In this document: positions 53,632-62,465 of the stretch, one piece after another
Layout: every line of letters starts with the position of its first letter
Position numbering within the stretch: the stretch's first letter is position 1
Source of the DNA: Oxalobacter paeniformigenes
GTDB lineage: Bacteria > Pseudomonadota > Gammaproteobacteria > Burkholderiales > Burkholderiaceae_D
NCBI RefSeq assembly: GCF_027158465.1
Contig: NZ_JAMKYL010000001.1
Coordinates: 62,001 to 126,000 of the forward strand
DNA length: 64,000 bases
Reading direction: 5' to 3'
Position numbers and translations under genes: made by a program
The notes under the pieces: model-generated
Databases searched by the model: none
Told to the model about the DNA's origin: nothing
The model's input: the letters and a program-made list of their open reading frames with translations, nothing else

Positions 53632-54123
53632 TTACCGGGACGGTGTCCCCATGGTTTCGATCAGCGCCGCTTGCATACGGTTGATGATTACCGTCATTTT
53701 CATGCTCAGGACATCGTTCATTTTGTCCATGATCAACGGTGTTTTGCGGACGAACATTTGCCCGGTCGGCGATTCGTAAAAAGCGATCAGGCTTTGTATT
53801 TCTTCCTCGGTGAAGATTTCCCGGTAGATACGGATGTAATCGGGCAATGTTTTTTGCCAGCTGAATTCTTCACGGACGATTGTCTTGTATTGGTTCAGGA
53901 ACGATTCCAGCATCTGGCGTTTTTCTGCAGTGATGCCTTCGGTTTTCAACAGCGGTCTCAGGGTCGTTTCGATAATCGCATCCGTGTCGGCAAGGGCAGA
54001 ATCACACAGTTTCCGGGCATCGGTCAGCACCAGCAGTTTTTCGATTGAGGTTTCCTGTGCGGGTTCTGCGTGTACGGGAAGGGAAAAGGCTGCAAACAGC
54101 AGGATGAACAAGAGTCGTTTCAT
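53632..54123 (-). CDS. Exported DUF2059-type protein
   Basis: A 163-residue protein with a clear signal peptide (MKRLLFILLFAAFSLPVHA, cut about residue 19) and a helical mature part. The segment YREIFTEEEIQSLIAFYESPTGQMFVRKTPLIMDKM is characteristic of DUF2059 proteins, which are small periplasmic proteins of unknown function. It is convergent with the zinc-ribbon gene and divergent from the amidase gene. The family call rests on the FTEEEI...FYxSPxGQ pattern. Confidence 0.8.
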   Translation of the reverse strand: MKRLLFILLFAAFSLPVHAEPAQETSIEKLLVLTDARKLCDSALADTDAIIETTLRPLLKTEGITAEKRQMLESFLNQYKTIVREEFSWQKTLPDYIRIYREIFTEEEIQSLIAFYESPTGQMFVRKTPLIMDKMNDVLSMKMTVIINRMQAALIETMGTPSR

Positions 54124-54397
54124 GGGGATCGCCTTTCAATGGTCAAAATAGCCGTCGCCATCCCGTACCATTCGTCGATGCGGGAAAAGTCGTTTCGTTT
54201 GCGGTACGATGGATGTCGTTTGCGGCGTAGTCATATTGTAGCAGGCAGGAAATGCTCCGTTTGCAGGAATTCATGTCTTTTCTTGACGTCGGTAAAAAAC
54301 ATGAAACGACATTCGTTCAGTATGGATGAAGAGGCGTTTGCCGGTGTGGCGGGAGTGGTGTACGGGAGCGTGGAATAGCGGATATGAAAGGAAAAAC

Positions 54398-55495
54398 ATG
54401 AAAACAGGAATGAAAAAGCTGGCGCAAGTATGTTGTTGGCTGGCGATGGGGAGTGCCATGACGGTGGCGCCGGAGACTGTTGCCTGTACCAGGATATTGT
54501 ATGTTGGCGAACAAAATATGGTCGCGACAGGACGCAATATGGACTGGAATGAGGACATGATGTCCAATCTCTGGGTGTTTCCGCGCGGAATACAACGAAA
54601 CGGGCTGGCGGGACCTTCCTCGATTCAATGGCGTTCGCGCTATGGCAGCGTGGTCGTTTCAGGATACGAGGCCGGCAGTACCGATGGAATGAATGAAAAA
54701 GGGTTTGTTGCCAATTTGCTGTTTCTCGCGGAGTCGGATTACGGACAACCGGTATCTGGCGAAAAAATTCTCTCGTTGAGTTTGTGGTTGCAATATTTTC
54801 TGGACCAGTATGCCACGGTGGATGAGGCGGTTCGTGCGCAGCGTGCCGAACCGTTGCGTCTGGTGCCCTCACGTGGCGTTGCCGGAGGGGCGCAGCCGAG
54901 ATTGCATCTGTCGATTTCGGATGCGACGGGTGATTCTGCGATTCTGGAGTATATCGATGGCAAACTGGTCATCCATCATGGCCGAAACGACAAGGTCATG
55001 ACCAATTCGCCGGTATACAGCCAGCAGCTCGCGATCAACGCCTACTGGGAATCGGTCGGTGGAACGGCGTTCTTGCCGGGGACGATCCGGTCGGCAGACA
55101 GATTCGCGCGTGCATCGTTCTTTCTGGACGCCATTCCCAAGAAACCGGCACCGGAATATATGCGCGGCGTTCCGGGACAACGGTACGATTATCAGGCCAT
55201 TGCAGAGGTCATGAGCGTTGCGCGCGCGGTCAGTGTGCCGCTCGGTATCAGCACGCCCGACAAACCCAATATCGCCTCGACGATATGGCGGACGGTATCC
55301 GACCAGAAAAACAGGATTTACTATTTCGATTCAGCGACACGTCCCAATACTTTCTGGGTTGCCTTCGACAAGCTAGATTTCAGCGAGACGGCACCTGTCA
55401 AAAAGCTGACCATCCAGAACGGAGAGGTCTATTCCGGTGAAGTATCCGGTTTTTTCCGGGTTTCAAAACCGCTGAAATTCATGGAAGCATCCTGA
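54398..55495 (+). CDS. Exported choloylglycine-hydrolase-family amidase (bile salt hydrolase / penicillin V acylase-like)
   Basis: This Ntn hydrolase of the linear amide C-N hydrolase family is expected in the periplasm. The ATG at 54398 follows a GAAAGGAAAAAC stretch and encodes a signal peptide whose cleavage before Cys30 (ETVA|CTRI) would expose the nucleophile. The other expected catalytic residues are present: Asp49 (GRNMDW), Asn106 (FVANLLFL), Asn203 (MTNSPVYSQQL) and Arg238 (DRFARASFF). The spacing Cys30-Asp49 and Cys30-Asn203 equals that of Gram-positive bile salt hydrolases as I recall it, while the segment before Arg238 is shorter, as in Gram-negative penicillin V acylases. The protein has 365 residues. 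Substrates could be conjugated bile salts, penicillin V or acyl-homoserine lactones. Confidence 0.87.
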   Translation: MKTGMKKLAQVCCWLAMGSAMTVAPETVACTRILYVGEQNMVATGRNMDWNEDMMSNLWVFPRGIQRNGLAGPSSIQWRSRYGSVVVSGYEAGSTDGMNEKGFVANLLFLAESDYGQPVSGEKILSLSLWLQYFLDQYATVDEAVRAQRAEPLRLVPSRGVAGGAQPRLHLSISDATGDSAILEYIDGKLVIHHGRNDKVMTNSPVYSQQLAINAYWESVGGTAFLPGTIRSADRFARASFFLDAIPKKPAPEYMRGVPGQRYDYQAIAEVMSVARAVSVPLGISTPDKPNIASTIWRTVSDQKNRIYYFDSATRPNTFWVAFDKLDFSETAPVKKLTIQNGEVYSGEVSGFFRVSKPLKFMEAS

Positions 55496-55570
55496 TGATG
55501 TCAAAACCGCATACAAAATTGTGCGTCAAACATGCCAAATCAGTGTCAGGACTGCTATAATGAAAGACTG

Positions 55571-55649
<79 letters not shown>

Positions 55650-55656
55650 AAGAATA

Positions 55657-55692
55657 CAAAAGGGATACGGCAAAAAACCGTATCCCTTTTTT
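55657..55692. terminator. Bidirectional terminator between tRNA-Pro and the Sel1 protein gene
   Basis: Stem GGGATACGG / CCGTATCCC with loop CAAAAAA, flanked by A and T runs. It serves tRNA-Pro on the plus strand and the Sel1-repeat gene on the minus strand. Confidence 0.9.
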
Positions 55693-55708
55693 GTTCACCG
55701 TTACGCGG

Positions 55709-56569
55709 TTATTTCAGGATGTCTTCAATGCCGAGCGCTTTGGCCTGGCTGATTTGCTCGGGTGTCATGGCGCCGGAAAGCGTATTCAGGGCATTTTGCG
55801 TATCCAGACCGCGAGCGGCAGCCTGACTGAACAAGGCGTAGGCTGCGATAGGGTTCTGCGGGACGCCTTGTCCGTAGGTGTAAGCCGTTCCGAGTGCCAT
55901 CAACGCTTCAGGCAATCCCTGTAATGCCGCTTCACGGAACCAGAGTACGGCCTGACGGAGGTTGCGTGAGACGCCGTTGCCGCTGTAATAGGCGAAGCCC
56001 AGACTGTACTGGGCGTGTGCGTTACCTTGCCGGGCGGCTTTTCTGTACCATTCAAGAGCGGTCTGACTGTTTTGCAGGACGCCCTTGCCGGCATGATAGG
56101 CGGTTCCGAGATTGTATTGTGCTTCAGCATAACCCTGTTCTGCCGCTTTCTTCCACCAGTGTATGGCCAACTGGTTGTCTTGCCGGATGCCTTTGCCGGT
56201 ATAGTATGCGGTTCCGAGGTTGCTCTGTGCGTTGGCCAGATTCTGTTCTGCCGCCTTTCTCCACCAGTAAACCGCCAGTTCGTCGCTTTGCGGTACACCT
56301 TCTCCTTTGGCATAGAGCAGGCCGAGATTGTATTGCGCTCCCGGATTGCCTTTTTCGGCAGCCTGCCGATACCAGTAGGCTGCCTGTACCGGGTTGCGCT
56401 TGACGCCGATGCCGTTGGCATAGACGTCTCCCAGATAGAACTGGACTTTTATGTCGCCCTGTCGGGCGCGCTGGAGCAGTGCCTGTACGTTATCGGCGGA
56501 TGCGCTGGAAATGGACAGCCCGAAAAACATCAGGGCGGCCATAACGGACAGAACGGTTTTGGACAACAT
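55709..56569 (-). CDS. Exported Sel1-repeat protein
   Basis: A 286-residue protein with a signal peptide (MLSKTVLSVMAALMFFGLSISSASA, cut about residue 25) and about six tandem Sel1-like repeats, each of the form AQYNLGxxYxxGxGV...A..WxxKAAEQG. These repeats form a helical solenoid used for protein-protein contacts in the periplasm. The ATG at 56569 was chosen because it begins the signal peptide. The open frame extends 20 codons upstream without support. It stands alone between two terminators. The partner and role are unknown. Confidence 0.88.
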   Translation of the reverse strand: MLSKTVLSVMAALMFFGLSISSASADNVQALLQRARQGDIKVQFYLGDVYANGIGVKRNPVQAAYWYRQAAEKGNPGAQYNLGLLYAKGEGVPQSDELAVYWWRKAAEQNLANAQSNLGTAYYTGKGIRQDNQLAIHWWKKAAEQGYAEAQYNLGTAYHAGKGVLQNSQTALEWYRKAARQGNAHAQYSLGFAYYSGNGVSRNLRQAVLWFREAALQGLPEALMALGTAYTYGQGVPQNPIAAYALFSQAAARGLDTQNALNTLSGAMTPEQISQAKALGIEDILK

Positions 56570-56784
56570 GGTATTTCCTGTCAGAAACGGGTTTGTGGCT
56601 ATCTTACCGAATTTCTGCGTGAAAGGCATGTGTGCCGCCTGTGGGCGTGATGCAGAAAGCGAGGCCGTATGGCGGAAACGGTTTCATACAACGGCCGGTA
56701 TGGAATCGGTGTGACCGATGGGCATGGCGTCAGGCGAGACAAGAAAGAGGCGTACGGTGCGATGGATGTCGGGCATGAAGTCAA

Positions 56785-56811
56785 TAAAAAAGGCGCTAAA
56801 AGCGCCTTTTT
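56785..56811. terminator. Terminator at the end of the rpoN-hpf transcript
   Basis: GGCGC / GCGCC stem with loop TAAAA, flanked by six A and five T residues. It lies about 18 bases beyond the hpf stop codon on the minus strand and can work in both directions. Confidence 0.75.
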
Positions 56812-56828
56812 GCCAGTCAGATCGCCTT

Positions 56829-57176
56829 TTATGATGCGGAATCATCCAAAGGCATGTTCTTGACGGATTCGCGGGAATGTTCCTTGGATTTTGTCTTTGC
56901 CTTGACCAGCTGGCGGTCAAGCTTGTCCATCAGAATGTCGATGGCGGCATACAGATCCTGCGCAACACTTTCTGCATGCAGGGTTTTGCCGGAAAGGTTC
57001 AGTTTGATTTCGGCACGTTGGCTTTTTTCCTTGTCGGAAACGTTGTCAACAGCCAATAAAACTGAAATATCGATGACGCCATCAAAATTCCGTTTCATTC
57101 GGTCAAGTTTGCTTTCTACATGGCTGCGGATCGCAGGCGTGATCTCGAGATGATGTCCACTGATCGTAAGGTTCAT
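56829..57176 (-). CDS. hpf: Ribosome hibernation promoting factor
   Basis: A 115-residue protein of the HPF/YfiA (sigma-54 modulation) family, which binds the 30S subunit and inactivates ribosomes in stationary phase. The ATG at 57176 (MNLTISGHHLEITPAIRSHVESKL) has an excellent site (AAGGAGAAATGT). ESVAQDLYAAIDILMDKLDRQL is the conserved core, and the basic C-terminal tail (KAKTKSKEH) is typical of the short form. It directly follows rpoN, the usual order. Confidence 0.95.
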   Translation of the reverse strand: MNLTISGHHLEITPAIRSHVESKLDRMKRNFDGVIDISVLLAVDNVSDKEKSQRAEIKLNLSGKTLHAESVAQDLYAAIDILMDKLDRQLVKAKTKSKEHSRESVKNMPLDDSAS

Positions 57177-57230
57177 ACATTTCTCCTTGATGATGTCACC
57201 CAAATTTTCAAGTGTCTGCGACACTTGTTA

Positions 57231-58709
57231 CTACAATGTTTTGCGCAGGCTGGCTGGCGGAATTTTCAGTATGTCACGGTATTTTGCGATTGTCCGTCGC
57301 GCGATGACCAGACCTTCCTTTTCCAGCAACTGAGCGATTTTGTTATCGGAATACGGTTTTTTGCTGTCTTCCTGTGCGATCAGCTGTCTGATTTTTTCGC
57401 GAATCGCGGTTGAAGATGCTTCTCCTCCTCCTTCTGTGGCGATGTGACTGCCGAAAAAATATTTCAACTCAAAAATACCAAGCGGTGTCAGCATGAATTT
57501 CTGGGTTGTCACACGGGAAATTGTGCTCTCGTGCAGTCCTAGTGTATCAGCTATTTCACGCAAAACAAGAGGGCGCATGGCACTCGGGCCCAAAGAGAAG
57601 AAATTCTGCTGTCGCTCGATAATGGCTTCAGATACCTTGAGAATGGTATCGAACCGCTGGTTTATGTTCCGGATCAACCACTTGGCTTCCTGAAAACGGG
57701 TGTTCAGGCTGGTTTTGTTCGATGTGGTTTTCAGGATATCGCCATACATCTGGTTGATGCGGATTTTTGGAACGGCATCCATATTGAGTTCGGCATGCCA
57801 GACGCCGTCTTTTTTGACGGCGATGATTTCAGGCACGATCATGTCTGCCGCATCATTGGCGAAAGCGGCACCCGGGTGGGGATTGCAACGCTGTATGACA
57901 GCCTGTGCCTCGAGCAAATCCTCATCGTCGCACGACAGGGCCTTTTTCAGACGGTTGAAATCACGCTGCGCGAACAGTTTCAGGTGATTTTCCACGATGT
58001 TCAGCGCCCGTTTCCTGACGATATACGGGATGTTTTGCATCAGGCGGATCTGGATGGCAAGACATTCGGCACTGTTTCGTGAGCCGACACCGGGGGGATC
58101 GAAATTCTGGATGCAGGCAAGTGCATCTTCCAGTTCGGCATAATCGATATTCAGTTCGGGCGGAAGCCATTCCAGCATTTCACCCAATGTTTCCTGAAGA
58201 TAGCCGTTGGTATCGAGTGCGTCTATCATCAGTTCGACCAGTGCGCGTTGCCGCTGGTCGCGGACAGTCAGACGCATCTGGGACAACAGGTGTTCCTTGA
58301 GTGATTCGGGCGGTGCCTCGAGTTGTGGCTGGAAGCGTTCGTCATCGGGATGGCGGTCGGACTGCTTTGCGGAATCCCATATCAGATGTTCGGTTTCGGC
58401 GGCGCCTGAAAGGTTGTCGAAGGCATTCGGTTCGTCATGATGTTCGGTCGATTGGGCAGGCGATGATCCGATGCCGGCTGCATCGGGGCCCGGCGGGGCG
58501 ACTGGCCGGATGATGGAACCGTCGGCCTGAAAACGGGTCGTATTGGCCAGCGGGTCGTCCAGTCTTTCCAGCAGTGGATTGTCCAGCAGCGCGCGTTCGA
58601 TTTCCTCGTTCAGTTCAAGGCTGGACAATTGCAAGAGCTTGATCGACTGCTGGAGTTGCGGAGTCAGCGCGAAATGCTGCGCAAGACGTGTTTGCAGTTT
58701 CTGTTTCAT
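57231..58709 (-). CDS. rpoN: RNA polymerase sigma-54 factor
   Basis: RpoN directs RNA polymerase to -24/-12 promoters and needs AAA+ activators. The protein has 492 residues. The Gln- and Leu-rich activator-interacting region I is at the start (LTPQLQQSIKLLQLSSLELNEEIERALLDNPLLE), an acidic region II follows, then the core-binding region and the C-terminal RpoN box ARRTIAKYRD at about residues 470-479. It lies between lptB and hpf in the conserved block. A possible target in this window is the ggt promoter. Confidence 0.97.
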   Translation of the reverse strand: MKQKLQTRLAQHFALTPQLQQSIKLLQLSSLELNEEIERALLDNPLLERLDDPLANTTRFQADGSIIRPVAPPGPDAAGIGSSPAQSTEHHDEPNAFDNLSGAAETEHLIWDSAKQSDRHPDDERFQPQLEAPPESLKEHLLSQMRLTVRDQRQRALVELMIDALDTNGYLQETLGEMLEWLPPELNIDYAELEDALACIQNFDPPGVGSRNSAECLAIQIRLMQNIPYIVRKRALNIVENHLKLFAQRDFNRLKKALSCDDEDLLEAQAVIQRCNPHPGAAFANDAADMIVPEIIAVKKDGVWHAELNMDAVPKIRINQMYGDILKTTSNKTSLNTRFQEAKWLIRNINQRFDTILKVSEAIIERQQNFFSLGPSAMRPLVLREIADTLGLHESTISRVTTQKFMLTPLGIFELKYFFGSHIATEGGGEASSTAIREKIRQLIAQEDSKKPYSDNKIAQLLEKEGLVIARRTIAKYRDILKIPPASLRKTL

Positions 58710-58723
58710 AACCTTGCCGCTTC

Positions 58724-59467
58724 TTACATACGGAAGTGTTCACCAAGATAAACGCGTCTGACGGATTCGTTTTCGATGATTTCGTCCGGATGGCCGCTTG
58801 CCAGTACGGTGCCCTGATTGATGATGTAAGCGTGGTCGCAAATGCCCAGCGTTTCACGGACATTATGGTCGGTAATCAATACGCCGATGCCGCGATCTTT
58901 CAGGAAACGGACGATCCTCTGGATTTCGATAACGGCAATCGGGTCGATACCTGCAAACGGTTCGTCAAGCAGGATGAAGCGTGGATCGGTGGCAAGCGCA
59001 CGTGCGATTTCGACACGGCGACGTTCGCCACCAGAGAGGGAAAGGGCGGAGTTGGTTCGCAATTTTTCGATTTGCAGTTCTGCCAGCAGACTGTCCAGCT
59101 TTTGCTCGACTTCATCTTTCGGCAAGGGTTTTCCGTCTTTTTTCTGCAATTCAAGCACAGCGCGTATGTTGTCCTCGACATTGAGTTTGCGGAAAACGGA
59201 TGCTTCCTGAGGCAGATAGGACAGCCCCATGGATGCACGCTTGTGTATGGGCAATCGTGTGAGATCGACACCGTCCAGTTCGATCACGCCATCATCGGCG
59301 GGTACCAGTCCCACGATCATGTAAAACGATGTGGTTTTGCCTGCACCGTTTGGCCCAAGCAGACCGACGACTTCACCGCTCGATACGTCAAGCGAGACAT
59401 TGGAAACGACAGTCCTTTTGCCATAGGTTTTTTGCAGATGGCGAACGATCAGTTTGCTGTTGCTCAT
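58724..59467 (-). CDS. lptB: LPS export ABC transporter ATPase LptB
   Basis: LptB powers extraction of lipopolysaccharide from the inner membrane together with LptFG and LptC. The protein has 247 residues. Walker A is GLLGPNGAGKTTSFY, the ABC signature is LSGGERRRVEIARAL, Walker B is RFILLDEPFAGIDP, and the switch His is in VLITDHNVRETL. The start overlaps the lptA stop by four bases (ATGA). The rpoN gene follows 14 bases downstream. Confidence 0.97.
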   Translation of the reverse strand: MSNSKLIVRHLQKTYGKRTVVSNVSLDVSSGEVVGLLGPNGAGKTTSFYMIVGLVPADDGVIELDGVDLTRLPIHKRASMGLSYLPQEASVFRKLNVEDNIRAVLELQKKDGKPLPKDEVEQKLDSLLAELQIEKLRTNSALSLSGGERRRVEIARALATDPRFILLDEPFAGIDPIAVIEIQRIVRFLKDRGIGVLITDHNVRETLGICDHAYIINQGTVLASGHPDEIIENESVRRVYLGEHFRM

Positions 59468-60018
59468 TTCGTGGCCTTCTTTTCACGAGGTTGGATAACG
59501 GCCTTGACACGTCCTGCACCTGGTTTCGATACCCCTTCACTGGTGTTGTAAACACTGTAATATTCGGTACGTGCGTTATAGGAGATGTATTCACCCGATA
59601 CGTCATCGGTGACCTGATTGCCTTGCAGGCGTCTCACTCTGGCCTGTGTGAAAAACTTGATGATTTCATCCTTGTTGTCGTATTCGATTTTCTTGCCGTA
59701 TCCCTCCATCCATATATTCGGACCGCCGTCCTGTTTTTGCCTGAGGGATGCCAGCCTGTCGGGAGCGGCATAAAGGGTGATGTACTGATAGCCTTCCGGA
59801 TCTTCGACGATGACGGCCTTGCCGGCCTTGATAAGCAGGGTGCCTTTCGTGACGACGACATTGCCGGTGAATGTCGTGACCTGTTTGACGTCATCGGAAT
59901 GCATCTGGTCCGCTTCGATGTCGGTCGGTTTGTTCGCGTCCGCTTTTTCAGCCGATGCCAGAAGCGGAAGACCGGCACAGCACAGGACAGCCACAAAATG
60001 GTAAATGATCTTTTTCAT
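59464..60018 (-). CDS. lptA: LPS transport periplasmic protein LptA
   Basis: LptA forms the periplasmic bridge that carries lipopolysaccharide from LptC to LptD. The protein has 184 residues, with a signal peptide cut after about residue 23 (LLASA|EK). The OstA-fold opening DIEADQMHSDDVKQVTTFTGNVVVTKGTLLIKAGKAVI is typical. It sits between lptC and lptB and overlaps lptB. Confidence 0.95.
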   Translation of the reverse strand: MKKIIYHFVAVLCCAGLPLLASAEKADANKPTDIEADQMHSDDVKQVTTFTGNVVVTKGTLLIKAGKAVIVEDPEGYQYITLYAAPDRLASLRQKQDGGPNIWMEGYGKKIEYDNKDEIIKFFTQARVRRLQGNQVTDDVSGEYISYNARTEYYSVYNTSEGVSKPGAGRVKAVIQPREKKATK

Positions 60019-60033
60019 GTCGTTTTCGGTCGG

Positions 60034-60639
60034 TTAGTGTTTGGATGTGCCGGGGGGATTGTAAGTGATTCTGGCGCGGTTGAATATTTGCAGTTCGCTG
60101 GTGGCATTGTTGGCCTGCATGCCGACGCCGGTCATGACGGAATGCGCGTCGGATATGGTCACTTCACGGTCGCTGGTCATGATCTCGTCATCCGGATAGA
60201 TCAGGACATATTCTGAAGTCAGGCGCACGGGGCCTTTGCGTGCGGATGGCTCACGATCCATGACGACATTGTCATGCATATGGATTTTGGTATTGAAATC
60301 TTCCACATAGGCAGTATCGGAACGGATCGTCTGCAGCTGGTTATGGTCGCTTAACGAGTAGATGACAGGATTGTCGATCAGATAGGAGTCCTCGACCGGA
60401 AAATGTGTCAGTTTGGTGCCGATCGCCTCGTATTGTGGCGATCCGTCCGGATTGATACGGTAGTAACGGAAGTTTTCCACGATGTAATCCGGTTCGGTAC
60501 GCTGTACCAGCGCGTCGGAGTCGGATGCACTCTTTCTGATGACCATGTTGACCCACAGACTGCACAATGCCAGTATCAGGACGACGGTGAAGATGATGGC
60601 AAGCCGTACACGCACTACCGATTTCGGACCCTGAATCAT
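60034..60639 (-). CDS. lptC: LPS export inner-membrane protein LptC
   Basis: LptC is a bitopic membrane protein that receives lipopolysaccharide from LptB2FG and passes it to LptA. The ATG at 60639 overlaps the kdsC stop by four bases and gives 201 residues. A single membrane helix (about residues 11-33, VRLAIIFTVVLILALCSLWVNMV) is followed by the periplasmic jellyroll (DYIVENFRYYRINPDGSPQYEAIGTKLTHFP). Its position between kdsC and lptA supports the call, as the primary sequence of LptC is poorly conserved. Confidence 0.93.
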   Translation of the reverse strand: MIQGPKSVVRVRLAIIFTVVLILALCSLWVNMVIRKSASDSDALVQRTEPDYIVENFRYYRINPDGSPQYEAIGTKLTHFPVEDSYLIDNPVIYSLSDHNQLQTIRSDTAYVEDFNTKIHMHDNVVMDREPSARKGPVRLTSEYVLIYPDDEIMTSDREVTISDAHSVMTGVGMQANNATSELQIFNRARITYNPPGTSKH

Positions 60640-61163
60640 TTGAGAAAGCTCTCCACAACAGCGGTATAACAACCTTTGGCGTGCAAAATCATGTCGCAGA
60701 TTTCGCGGACGGCACCATTGCCGCCTTCATGATGTGTGACGTAATCGACACGCGAGAGTACCTCGGCATGACCGTTCGGAACGCCGAAAGAGACGCCGAC
60801 ACGGGTCAGAACGGGCAGGTCGATGATATCGTCGCCGACGAAAGCGCACAGGTCAGCCGTCAGACCGGTCTTCTCCAGAAGCTGCGCAAAGGCTTTCTGT
60901 TTCTGGCCCGCTCCCTGGATGACATGATCGATTTCCAGATCGGCGGCACGGCGGTTGACGATGGGGGAATTGCGCGCACTGATGATGGCGGTTGCGACAT
61001 CGGCTCTTTTCAGCAGCTTGATGCCGTGTCCGTCCAGTACATTGAAACTTTTGAACAATTCTCCGTTTTCGCCGTAATGCATTTTCCCGTCGGTCAGTAC
61101 GCCGTCCACATCGAAAATCATCAGCCGGATATGCGACAGTTTTTCAAGCAGGTGGGCATTCAT
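60636..61163 (-). CDS. kdsC: 3-deoxy-D-manno-octulosonate 8-phosphate phosphatase
   Basis: KdsC removes phosphate from Kdo-8-phosphate in the route to the inner core of lipopolysaccharide. The protein has 175 residues. The HAD-family motif I is FDVDGVLTDGKMHYGENGE, with two catalytic Asp. Motif II is ATAIISARNSPIVNRRAADLEI, and the metal loop is VGDDIIDLPVL. It overlaps kdsD by one base at its start and lptC by four bases at its end. Confidence 0.97.
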   Translation of the reverse strand: MNAHLLEKLSHIRLMIFDVDGVLTDGKMHYGENGELFKSFNVLDGHGIKLLKRADVATAIISARNSPIVNRRAADLEIDHVIQGAGQKQKAFAQLLEKTGLTADLCAFVGDDIIDLPVLTRVGVSFGVPNGHAEVLSRVDYVTHHEGGNGAVREICDMILHAKGCYTAVVESFLK

Positions 61164-62179
61164 CAGATCACCTTCGCCACAGTCAGGTCGTGAATATGCA
61201 ATGCACCGATGAGCTTGCCGTTATCGTCGGTGACCAGAAGCTGGTTGATGCGGAATTTTTCCATGATGCTGACCGCTTCGGCAGCCAGTTTGTCCGCTGC
61301 GATCGTACGCGGATTTTTCGACATGACGTCACGGATGACGATATCGGAAAAATCCTGACGTTTTTCGATGAGGCGCCGCAAATCGCCGTCTGTGAATACC
61401 CCGATGGCATGTCCTTCATGATCGACGACGGAAGTCATGGCGATGCCTTTTTTGGTGATTTCGAACAGTGCATCGCGCAGGAGAGTGTCTGCCGTCACGA
61501 CAGGGATGTCGTCGCCCTTGCGCATGATGTCCGATACCATGGTCAGCAGCCGACGTCCCAGTGCACCGCCCGGATGCGAGCGGGCAAAATCGTCTTCGCG
61601 GAATCCGCGAGCATCGAGCAACGCGACGGCGATGGCATCGCCCAGTGCCAGTGTGGTGGTTGTGCTGGCCGTCGGTGCCAGATTCAGCGGGCAGGCTTCC
61701 TTTTCGACGTGGACATTCAGGTGTACATCGGCCAGTTTCGCAAGGCCGGATGCCGGGTTTCCTGTCATGGCGATGAGCCGGGTACCCATTCGCTTGATGA
61801 TCGGTGCGATCGCCATCAGTTCGCCGGCCTCTCCGGAATAGGAAATCGCAATGAATACATCGTCATGGGTGATCATGCCCAGATCACCATGTGCAGCTTC
61901 TGCGGGATGGACGAACATGGCAGGAGTCCCGGTCGAAGCCAGTGTTGCCGCGATTTTGCGGCCAATATGGCCGGATTTGCCGATGCCGGAGACGACCACG
62001 CGTCCCTTGCAGTTAAGGAGCAGCGAGACGGACTGGACGAAATGCCCGGCATCTTCCTGGAGAAAACGTTTTCTGAGGGTTTCCAGTGCGTGTGCCTCGA
62101 TCTGAAGTGTATCGTCTGCGAGTTTGAGCAGGCGATCCGTATCGATGGACGGTTTGTTTTGGGTGACTTCTTTGTTCAT
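61163..62179 (-). CDS. kdsD: Arabinose-5-phosphate isomerase KdsD (KpsF/GutQ family)
   Basis: KdsD converts ribulose-5-phosphate to arabinose-5-phosphate, the first step of Kdo synthesis. The protein has 338 residues. The SIS domain contains VVVSGIGKSGHIGRKIAATLASTGTPAMFVHPAEAAHGDLGMI, and two CBS domains follow (GHAIGVFTDGDLRRLIEK; LLVTDDNGKLIGALHIHDL). It leads the kdsD-kdsC-lptC-lptA-lptB-rpoN-hpf run and is divergent from the antiporter gene. Confidence 0.97.
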   Translation of the reverse strand: MNKEVTQNKPSIDTDRLLKLADDTLQIEAHALETLRKRFLQEDAGHFVQSVSLLLNCKGRVVVSGIGKSGHIGRKIAATLASTGTPAMFVHPAEAAHGDLGMITHDDVFIAISYSGEAGELMAIAPIIKRMGTRLIAMTGNPASGLAKLADVHLNVHVEKEACPLNLAPTASTTTTLALGDAIAVALLDARGFREDDFARSHPGGALGRRLLTMVSDIMRKGDDIPVVTADTLLRDALFEITKKGIAMTSVVDHEGHAIGVFTDGDLRRLIEKRQDFSDIVIRDVMSKNPRTIAADKLAAEAVSIMEKFRINQLLVTDDNGKLIGALHIHDLTVAKVI

Positions 62180-62465
62180 GATGAAAGTATAAACGAATTA
62201 TCCGGGCATGAATCCTGCTTGTACGGCAAAATGATATGCCGGAAATTCAGGCATGTCTGTCGTATGGGGTATTTTACCGATGTTTGCCGGTGGCGCGGAT
62301 GTAACACTTCGTCACAAATGGGGAACATCGGGCAAAGACGAATTTGGATACAATAGCATCTGCATAAACGGGTATGTCCATGGGAACGTATGATGTAAAA
62401 GTGCGTTCCGCATAAAAGCGGACGGTCGTTTTTGTCTGTTAAATAAAGCGCAGTTATTCCATTTC

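Noticed and set aside
54301..54378. 25-codon ATG frame upstream of the amidase gene
   Set aside because: No ribosome binding site and no recognisable sequence; it is within the range expected by chance.
61190..62356. 388-codon plus-strand frame opposite kdsD
   Set aside because: Shadow of a clearly assigned SIS-CBS protein.
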